Shown here one piece after another: positions 56,901 through 64,000 of a DNA stretch of 64,000 nucleotides. Position 1 is the stretch's first letter. Every line of letters begins with the position of its first letter. Under the pieces are notes generated by a model. It was not told the origin of the DNA. It searched no databases and saw only the letters and a program-made list of their open reading frames with translations. The position numbers and the translations under genes were made by a program. This DNA comes from Paramoeba atlantica (taxonomy: Eukaryota; Discosea), in the NCBI GenBank assembly GCA_977017575.1, contig CDRNVI010000184.1, positions 62,001 to 126,000 on the forward strand, written 5' to 3'.

Positions 56901-56976
56901 ATTTCCAAACAAGTTACAAATAAAATTGAATATTTTACTCAATTTTACAATTTATTTGACTTATTTATAAAAAAAA
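50946..56976. repeat. Satellite with 577-bp three-monomer higher-order unit
   Basis: Six kilobases of AT-rich tandem repeat. Three related monomers follow each other: A (187 bp, TTGTACTTTTTACAC with GACTTATTTAC), B (196 bp, TTGAATATTTTACTC), C (194 bp, TTTCCAGACAAG and TTTTTTCTCAATTG). A full B-C-A set is 577 bp. Counting the start of B (GTTCATTTCCAAAC) from 51127, the same landmark recurs at 51704, 52281, 54012 and 56897: ten units with no net length change. Units look almost identical. The first monomer (50946-51126) and last (56897-56976) are slightly diverged and partial. Confidence 0.97.
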
Positions 56977-57140
56977 CTAAAAAACTAAAAAACTGAAAAA
57001 CTGAAAAACTGAAAAACTGAAAAATTGGAAAATTGGAAAATTGGAAAATTGGAAAATTGGAAAATTAGAAAATTAGAAAATTGGAAAATTGGAAAATTGG
57101 AAAATTGGAAAATTGGAAAATTGAAAAATTGAAAAATTAA
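56977..57140 (+). repeat. Octamer tandem repeats (ACTGAAAA / ATTGGAAA)
   Basis: About twenty copies of an 8-bp unit that changes along the array from ACTAAAAA to ACTGAAAA, ATTGGAAA, ATTAGAAA and back, ending ATTGAAAA. It abuts the satellite directly. Not a known telomere repeat. Confidence 0.9.
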
Positions 57141-57210
57141 AAGAATTGAACTTGAGACTTCAAAAATGAAAAATTGAAGAAAAGAACAACTAAACTATCA
57201 TACTCATCTT
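57141..57210 (-). mobile_element. Decayed tRNA-like head, possibly an old SINE
   Basis: On the minus strand the stretch has a GAGTATGATAGTTTAGTTG-like A box (complement near 57190-57207) and a B-box-like TCAAGTTCAAT near 57145-57157, spaced as in SINE-A and in tRNAs. The sequence is degenerate, and no central domain or tail was found. It might also be a dead tRNA gene. Confidence 0.4.
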
Positions 57211-57428
57211 TAAAAAAACAAAAAAATAAGAAAGTTAATGAGATTAATTTAAATTTTTTTTTATTTTTTCTCTTTTAACATCATTTCTTTTGTATTAATC
57301 TTTTATATTTCTTCTTCAAAATAAAATCTAAAACTAATATCTTTTTCACTACTTTTTAAATTAAAAACTTTTCAAAATATTATTTTATCATATAAAAGAG
57401 TTTTTTATTCAAACTTTAAATCTTAATT
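57211..57428 (+). other. AT-rich spacer
   Basis: Very AT-rich sequence between the repeats and the left LTR of gypsy-B. I see no gene or repeat in it. Confidence 0.5.
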
Positions 57429-57644
57429 AAGTTTAAAAAAATATTCAAATATGAAATATTATAAATATATATAACATCTTTATTTAAATTCTTGTTGAAT
57501 TCAATTCAATTGATTAAAGTTCATTATCATTAATATTCTTATTACTACATTTTCTTTTCTTCACTTTTCCACTTCTTGATTTTCCCAGTTTTCAATTGTA
57601 CTTCTTTAAACTATTGAAACCTTAGAAGTAAAATAAAATCTACC
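57429..57644 (+). repeat. Gypsy-B 5' LTR
   Basis: Matches 62658-62865: shared AATATGAAATATTATAAATA, later TTTCCCAGTTT and AATAAAATCTAC. AATAAA near the end could serve as a poly(A) signal. The left edge is approximate because the first bases have diverged. Confidence 0.85.
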
Positions 57645-57665
57645 TTGGTAATGCTTCAATTTGAA
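57645..57665 (+). promoter_or_regulatory. Gypsy-B primer-binding site (putative)
   Basis: TTGGTAATGCTTCAA follows the 5' LTR immediately. TGG at the start is the complement of a tRNA CCA end, as LTR elements use for priming. The tRNA cannot be named from so few bases. Confidence 0.5.
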
Positions 57666-58990
57666 TAACCAATAGAAGAAGCATTTGATCTTGAGAAATT
57701 GCTTAGAGGAAACTCCAAGCAGAACAATTGGTGAAGGCAATTCATTTCCTGGTTGTGCAAAATGAAGAGTTGGTGTGAATAAAGAAGGAGTTTTTAAAGA
57801 TGAAAGAACCAAATTACAAATCTTAGAAACAACATTGGAAATTGGTAATTAAAGATGTGAATTTCCAAAACCCAGTCCAAGCTTCTCAATTTTGCATCTA
57901 AAAAAAGAGTATTAAACAAGATATTTGACCAAACATACTTGAGTTCAGAAAACAAATCAAGTTTGCAAGGGCAATTGAAAGTCATTAGGCCAAAAGTTGG
58001 ATGGATTACCTTTGAATTTGTTGTGTACCCTTAATAGATTCTTTGGTGAGAAAGTTGTCCTTATGGAACAGCAGAAGTTTGATCTTTTTTGAGTACCTGA
58101 TAAAAAAGTTACTAATCAAGAATTTCAGGTGGTAACTACAGAATATTTGCACCTGTTCTTGAAGATAAGAGAAACTCCCTTTCAGGAAATCTATGTGAAG
58201 GAAGCAATGTGAGAATTCAAAAATCCAATCTTCCAAGGTCTAAATAAAGTGTCTGTTAGGGGGGGAACAGATGAGTATTAAAGAACCAAAGAAAAATTGA
58301 AGAGGAGTGAACCAATAACCTGTTTTCTTTCATCCCTGGATGAGCACTGTGGATAGATATGGTGATGCTGCAGCAAAGAAATATAAACATATGAGTCTTG
58401 TTAATTGGAACAAAAGAGTTCCAAGAAAGAGAGGATGTGGGGATTTCAGTTGGAAAATACTTTACTTGTGAACTCCTTGGATGTGGGATATTAACTCTTG
58501 AAGAACTTAAAGAAAAAGCAAATGGTTTGTCAATTCTTTTAAAAGTAAAAAGGAATTTACTCAAAATACTTGGCAACAAGACAAGATGGTGGTCAAGATG
58601 AGTGAAAATGGCTTCACAATCCATATTGGCAACCTAGTAAGAGACTTGAATCCTAAAATATACCAAATAAATAATAAACTGTTCAACATACCTTGCATGG
58701 TCAATGATATTTACTACACAAGCACTTTGTGATTCTAGGGCTTGCAGGATAGATGTTGTGGCAAGAACATTCCTGAATAAAGCAATTCCCAAACTTTAGA
58801 GACCATTACAAAGGAAATTACATTTCCTTAGCTGACAAATCATCAATAATGCCAACTGAAGAAGTTCACTCCTTCCCAATCCCAGAGAGATTGGAGAATT
58901 AAAAATAACTACACAAACAAGATTGGATCCTAGATCAATTTTAGCAGTTGAGGTCAAACAGAAAAAAAAAGCTCTACAACTGAGATTTGA
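57666..58990 (+). mobile_element. Gypsy-B gag-like region
   Basis: Between the primer-binding site and pol. No capsid or zinc-knuckle signature can be recognised with confidence; the frames on the minus strand look like shadows of AT-rich decayed coding sequence. Assigned to gag by position only. Confidence 0.4.
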
Positions 58991-59555
58991 TTATGTGAGA
59001 CAATATATCTACACTACTTGAATTGAGATTATGAATGTTGGAAATACCTCATTCTCACTTGAAAAAGGGTCTACATGTTGTAAAACACATTAATGTTACA
59101 GAAAAGAATGCAGAACAAACCATTGCAAAACCTCTTGATAAAAGACCAGTAAAACTTCACCAAAAGAAGTCAGATGAAAGAATGTATAAAGATAAATTGG
59201 TCACTCCAGAACTACAGCCTCAAGAGGACTGCCATGGAATGGCAAAACACATGTGCAATCAAGGAGGTTGGGGATTCTCAGAAGAAATAGCATCAATGTT
59301 CTTTAGCAAATATCCTGTTGAGAGATGGTCAGAAAAATCTGGAAGAAGATGAAAAGATGATTCCAGAGGAATATGAGGAGTTCACAAAGAAAACTGACCT
59401 CACTCTTAGTGATCTCAATCTTGATCAAATGATTCAACTCTGTAAACTCTTTGAAAAATACAAAGAAATGTGGGACATACTTAGCAATGCTCCAATCATG
59501 CATACAGATGCAACAGAGTTCAAAATTGAACTTAAAGATGAAACTCAAAAGCCTT
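58991..59555 (+). mobile_element. Gypsy-B gag-pol junction or protease region
   Basis: The two readable pieces (59035-59352 and 59318-59563) are charged. The second ends in MHTDATEFKIELKDETQKPF, which looks like the usual lead-in to a Ty3/gypsy reverse transcriptase. Fossil. Confidence 0.5.
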
Positions 59556-60200
59556 TTAGATGAGCTTATTATACAAAGGAGACAGTCAAAAGGACAATTG
59601 AAGAGAATCAAATCCAAGAAATGGCCAAGAGAAGAGTCATCCAATCATCAAATTCACCATGTTAGTGGCAAAAAAGCAAATGAAAAAGTCTGATTCTGTA
59701 TGGATTACAGAGAATTAAATGAAAGGACTAAGAAATGGAGTTATCTAATACCAAAAAAATTAATGATGTGTTGTCATACCTGGGTGAATCTTCATTCTTT
59801 TCAACATTGGATATGACTGCAGCATTTTAGTCAATCCCAATCCAAGAGGAAGACAAGGGAAAAATGGCTTTTGTTCACAATTCAGGCTGTGGGAATGGAA
59901 TTCAATGCCATTTGGATTAACAAATGCTCTGGCAACACAGCAACATTTTATAGATACAATACTTGCTGGCTTGCAATGATATATATCTGTATTAATTATG
60001 TTGATGACATAGTTATCTTCTCAAAAACCTTTGAGAAACATATTCAATCACTAGTAGAGAAAGTGCTGGATAGATTAAAGGAAAATAAGTTGCAAATTAA
60101 CCTGAGTAAAGTGGTGAAAGATCTTTCACATTACTTGGATATACAGCAACAAAGGATGGAATTTTGGCTAATGACAAGAAAGTCAAGGCCATAAAACATT
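59556..60200 (+). mobile_element. Gypsy-B reverse transcriptase region
   Basis: Recognised by MAKRRVIQSSNSP-like lead sequence (about 59620), FSTLDMTAAF-like motif A (about 59798), FTIQAVGMEFNAI-like segment and the catalytic core YVDDIVIFSKTFEKH (about 59998-60042). All are standard landmarks of Ty3/gypsy reverse transcriptase. Fossil. Confidence 0.85.
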
Positions 60201-60820
60201 TTCCACAACCAACCAATCAAAAGGAATTACAATCACTCTTAGGATTGGTTAGTTGGTGTAGGAGATTCATCCACAATTGTTCTCAAAAAACATATCACCT
60301 TCGAGAATTATTGCTACAACCATTATTTGAATGGGTTAAGAAGGCAGATAATGAATTTCAGGAAATGAAGGAAACAATTGCAAGAATACCAATGCCAAAT
60401 TTCAGAAAAACATTCTATATTCATGTGGACACATCAAAAAATGGTTATGATTCAATACTGATACAACACCCTGATGATCCTCTTGATAAACCAGCACCAA
60501 AAAGGTCAGAAATACCAAAAAAGCACAAAATAGTCGCTTTCACAAGTCTGGCTTTGCCAAAACACAATAAAAATATACAAATTCTGAACAAAAATGTTAT
60601 GAGGCTTACTGGGCAATTAACAAGTTTAAGGAATTCATTATGGGAAGAGATGTGGTGATTTTTAGTGAGCACCAGAGTCAACAGTCAAACTGTGCAACTC
60701 CACAGTAAGCAAACAAGAAGCAAACTTATCTGTGGGTGGCTGCTGGAAATAGCAGCAGTTGCAAGTCAAATTCTACACCAACCTGGGAAAACACTGGTTA
60801 TTCCTGATACACTCAGTTGA
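60201..60820 (+). mobile_element. Gypsy-B thumb and RNase H region
   Basis: QPTNQKELQSLLGLVSWCRR (about 60209) is the connection motif of Ty3/gypsy. FYIHVDTSKNGYDSILIQ (about 60414) begins RNase H, with HKIVAFTSLAL further on. Fossil. Confidence 0.85.
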
Positions 60821-62300
60821 GCACATCATGTATCCTATCAAGAGGAAGATGCTCAAACTCCAATTAAGAAATCCTGGAGAGACTGGGAGTTAAAAATGTG
60901 GAAAACAAAACAACATTTTAACAAACAAAAAATGGCAATATTGAAGCTCTGTTCTCTCTCAAAAACCTGTCATAGGGTAGATGAGTCCACCAGAGATGGA
61001 AAGGAGTTATTGGCTAAAATGGGTCAGTGCACAGAAAGCATGGGTCAGCTTGGTGGCCAATCTGCTCAAGGAAGGAGCAGGGGACTCTCTCAAGGATGAC
61101 TATCTGGGATAGCTGTTGGGTCAGCTTCATGTAAGACACTGGGCAGTGTGATGGGTTAGCTTCAGACAATTCCCAGCAAGACTGAGTGTAATGACATTTC
61201 TGACTCTGGAAGTGAGGATGAATTTAGGTCAAGTACACAACCAGGTGAACCTACCAGAGTTCATACAGTGCCTGAAATACAACCTCTTATAAATAAGGAG
61301 CCAGAAGGAGCAAAACTGTCAGATACTGGTGCTGGCCACACTGGATCTGAGAATCAGAATGATTCAGAAAAACAATGGATCATAAAGGACCAAGAACAAT
61401 ACTGGAGCAATATGAAGGATCAATTTTGTCAAAGAATGAGAAATTTGATCTTAATTAGAGAATACCTGAGTTTTGTAAAGACATTCAGAAATTATTGGAA
61501 ACAAGGTGACATTATTGTCTCAATAATACATATACCCATATCTTATCAATTGTGGATGCCTTCACAGGGTACTTTTCATTATTTCCACTGAAAGCTGTCA
61601 TCACAAAAGAGATGGCACAATGCCTCTTGAAATATGTTACAATCCATTCAATGCCACCGGAAATAGTGACTGATGGAGGGGCCCAGAAAGAACTCTTTGT
61701 GGAATTGACACAAATCTGAGGAACACACCATGCAAAGGTCTCCCTCTATAACCACAAAGGAAATGGCAAAGTGGAAACAATTCATTCACCTGTTAAAAAC
61801 ATGATGAGGGCTTTATGTCCAGAAATATCAAAGGGACTGTGGGATTTGCTCCTTCCAATTGGTGGAATTTGCTTACAATACCCAAGTTCATTCTGTAACA
61901 AAACAAAAACCTTTCATGTTACAATTTAGTCGAATACCAACATATCCAATCAATGTTACACTGGGAACATCAAACCCAAAATTGGTTACTTCAGATGAAT
62001 ATGTGGCTAATGTGAGGAATAAGATGTTAGAAATCTTTCAACTGGTAAATGAAAAATGAAGAGATTCCAAGGAACAAAGAGTTGATGACTATAATGCTCA
62101 TCAAAGAACTCAAATTCTATCGGTTGGAGACTGAGTCCTTCTTCTAAATCATGAAAAAAGGAAGAAATTTAACCAAAAATTCAATCCAAGGACACAAGGT
62201 GATGTCCATATGATAACTGAGGTTGTTTCAGCTCAAATATATCGATTAAGGAATCTCAAAACAAGATGGATTCTTCCACAACCTGTTCATGGAAGTGAAT
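60821..62300 (+). mobile_element. Gypsy-B integrase region
   Basis: The catalytic core is seen at about 61550-61900 (VDAFTGYFSLFPLKAV, EIVTDGGAQKELF, HKGNGKVETIH), with the spacing of the DDE integrase of Ty3/gypsy. The part before it (60890-61540) is charged and contains no clear zinc-binding signature. A C-terminal region rich in Lys/Arg follows to about 62300. Fossil. Confidence 0.8.
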
Positions 62301-62657
62301 TAATATGAAAGGGTTGAGATTGAAAAGGAACAAAACCTGATAAAGGAGAAAGAACTCCCACCAGGAGATGGATGAAGAAGTCTGAGATATAGAATTATCT
62401 CAGAAAGAGAATTTGATGGTTATCAACAATATTGTATGGAAATCCAACCACCTACTGGAAGAAAATGACATAAGTGGTGGGAGAAAGAACACCTGGGAGG
62501 TACAAAAGAGTTGAAAGATTACCTCAAGGCAAAGAAGCCTCAAAAAGGTTATTGGTGGGCAGACTGATCAATAATGGGTGGATTTTCCCTGTAAGAACTT
62601 TGAATTTTGTTCAGAACTGACAAAGCTGCGCTCAAAACTCTGCTTGCAAGGGGGGGG
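62301..62657 (+). mobile_element. Gypsy-B 3' non-coding region and polypurine tract
   Basis: Non-coding stretch ending in a purine run (CAAGGGGGGGG, about 62647-62657) directly before the 3' LTR. Confidence 0.8.
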
Positions 62658-62865
62658 TGTAAATAATTAAATATCCAAATATGAAATATTATAAATATAT
62701 ATAACACCTTTATTTGAATCCTTGTTAAATTCAGTTCAACTGATTGCAGTTCATTGTTGTCAACATCCTGTCACTGTGTTTTCTCCTCTCTACTCTCTCA
62801 CTTGTTGATTTCCCAGTTTCTCAACTGTGCTTCTTTGAAACCTCAGAAATAAAACAAAATCTACA
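62658..62865 (+). repeat. Gypsy-B 3' LTR
   Basis: TGTAAATAATTAAATATCC...AAATCTACA, 208 bp, with the TG...CA ends usual for LTRs. Fewer C-to-T type changes than in the 5' LTR. Confidence 0.88.
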
Positions 62866-63505
62866 AAGGATTGCTTCATCCAAGAAAGCTTCACAACAAA
62901 AAAAAAACAAGATGTCACATAAAAACAAAAAGAAAAAAGGAAATGGAAATGGATATATAAAAATAAAAAATAATATCGACAAAAGAGTGAGCCAGGCTGA
63001 GAAAAAAATAATCATAACAACAATAAATAACAACAATAATAAAATAACAAAATAACAACAACAATATTCCAAACAAAGTACACTATTGGGGAGAATCAAA
63101 CAAAACAACAACAGCAACATTCACAACAGACTCTTTGCCAACAAACACTTTCAGGGTGAAATCATTCCAAACAGTTTTAAATAATATATGTGACACAACC
63201 AAAAAACCTAGAATAAAGAAAGAAACAACAATCCATAAAAATAACCCAAACAGTAATTCTCTCTCAAAGATAAGTTGAGGATCCAAACTTTTAAACAACT
63301 CTCCCAACAACATCTCAACCAACCAACAAAAGAAAACCAAATAATAATAAAAGCAAACATAACAAAAAAAACCTTTTTTGAAGAAAAAAAAAAATAGGTC
63401 ACACAAGTTCCAACAAACACAAGCAAGAAAAAACAGTCCAAAAAACTCACATCAGTAATTATTCAATCCCTCACCTCACTCTTGTTCCCTTTTGGAGGGG
63501 GATAT
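62866..63505. other. A-rich stretch without a recognised gene
   Basis: Starts with an A-rich, Lys-codon-like stretch (62890-62990), then AAT/AAC microsatellite (about 63010-63065), then a region whose minus strand has a hydrophobic frame (63406-63083). I consider that frame a product of T-rich composition. Nothing firm was found. Confidence 0.5.
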
Positions 63506-63535
63506 CTTTTTTTTTGAATTTCATTCAAGAAAACA
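63506..63535 (-). mobile_element. Possible 3' end of an unidentified retroposon
   Basis: A T-run followed by GAATTTCATTCAAG reads on the minus strand as a short 3' sequence with a poly(A) tail. No body could be identified upstream on that strand. Confidence 0.3.
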
Positions 63536-63639
63536 AAAAAAACTTAACTCTCAGATTCTCCATCAACCCTCTGGCTCTCTGGTAACAAAAAAGAGAAGTA
63601 ATCCATCAAAGAAAAGAAGAAATAAGAAAAAGAAAGCAC

Positions 63640-63960
63640 AAAAAAACAGGAAAAGGAAAAAGAAAAAAAGAAAAAAAGAAAGAAAACAAAAAAAGAAAGA
63701 AAAAAAAAGAAAGAAAAAAAAGAAAGAAAAAGAAAGAAAAAAAAGAAAGAAAAAGAAACCACAACTTGAAGCAACATATTTAACCCAATCATGATCATAG
63801 TGACCTATGAAAGAAGAGAAAAAAAGAGAAAAGAAAAAAGAGAAAGGAAAAGAAACAAAAAGAGAGAAAAAAAAGGGAAGAAAAAAAAGGGAGAAAAGAA
63901 GGGAGAAAAAAAGAGAAGTAAGGAAAAAAGAAAAGAGATGATGGCAAGAACAAAAACAGA
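63640..63960 (+). repeat. Purine-rich (GAAA)n low-complexity tract
   Basis: Over 300 bp almost entirely of A and G on the plus strand: AAAGAAAG-type units to about 63757, a short interruption with ordinary sequence (63758-63808), then more AAAAGAGAAA-type units. Any frame through it reads as Lys/Glu/Arg or Phe/Ser repeats. Confidence 0.9.
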
Positions 63961-64000
63961 AAACTAGAGTGGGGAAGGTGCAACACTCTTTTTTTAGCCA

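Larger units (their letters stand above)
57429..62865 (+). mobile_element. Gypsy-B: broken Ty3/gypsy element with short LTRs
   Basis: Fossil LTR element of 5.4 kb, plus orientation, with both LTRs (57429-57644 and 62658-62865). Parts in order: primer-binding site, gag-like region, pol with reverse transcriptase, RNase H and integrase, and a polypurine tract. It belongs to Ty3/gypsy by domain order and by YVDDIVIFSKTFEKH. The LTRs differ from each other at roughly a fifth of positions by eye, so it is old, and more than a dozen breaks are visible. It is not related closely to gypsy-A. Confidence 0.88.

Noticed and set aside
50946-56976. CRISPR-like array
   Set aside because: No unique spacers: the whole unit is repeated in tandem with a 577-bp period, in eukaryotic DNA.
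56977-57140. Interstitial telomere repeat
   Set aside because: The 8-bp units lack the G-run structure of telomere repeats and vary along the array.
63083-63406. Hydrophobic membrane protein on the minus strand
   Set aside because: Phe/Leu/Val-rich translation of T-rich low-complexity DNA, with no start context, no homologue that I recognise and no neighbouring gene.
63544-63986. Phe/Ser/Leu or Lys/Glu repeat proteins at the window end
   Set aside because: Translation of a purine-rich simple-sequence tract.

Overview
The window is repeat-only eukaryotic DNA. It is AT-rich, has many A/T homopolymers, shows no bacterial-type gene layout, and I could not find a single credible host gene. Almost every base belongs to a non-LTR retrotransposon (LINE), a tRNA-derived SINE, a Ty3/gypsy LTR element or a satellite. 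RNase H-bearing LINEs together with a gypsy chromovirus fit a fungus, oomycete, alga or plant-like genome; I cannot name the organism. CpG-type C/T and G/A differences between copies suggest cytosine methylation.

Layout. 1-520: SINE tails. 520-4158: LINE-2 copy a (+), pierced by three SINE-A insertions. 4159-22212: region of a broken Ty3/gypsy chromovirus (gypsy-A) whose gag is split by a nearly complete LINE-1 (copy a, 7595-14172, perfect 17-bp target-site duplication). 22203-23902: SINE-A and SINE-B pieces and LINE-2 scraps. 24200-29652: old LINE-3 (+). 29657-43772: LINE-2 copy b (-), split by LINE-1 copy b (31331-38392, -), which itself carries a SINE-B; another SINE-B lies in the 3' part of LINE-2b. 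43773-47440: LINE-2 5' pieces, a solo gypsy-A-type LTR and a LINE-2 with an inverted 5' end. 47441-50945: LINE-2 copy c (-) with two SINE-A insertions. 50946-56976: a very regular satellite with a 577-bp higher-order unit made of three monomers. 56977-57140: octamer repeats. 57429-62865: a second, older broken gypsy element (gypsy-B) with short LTRs. 62866-64000: A-rich and purine-rich low-complexity DNA.

How the parts work together. The three LINE families are relatives. Each has an ORF1 with an unusual C-C-H-C knuckle (decayed in LINE-3) and an ORF2 with APE-type endonuclease, an FMDD reverse transcriptase and, in LINE-1 and LINE-2 where the 3' part survives, RNase H. In LINE-1 and LINE-2, in all five copies where the junction survives, the ORF1 stop and ORF2 start are separated by exactly 8 nt. 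The two SINE families have different tRNA-like heads and different tails but share a central domain of about 80 bp. SINEs and LINEs alike are flanked by 14-17 bp target-site duplications, which fits mobilisation of the SINEs by LINE machinery. The nesting order gives a relative clock: LINE-3 and LINE-2 are oldest, then gypsy-A, then LINE-1 and the SINEs.
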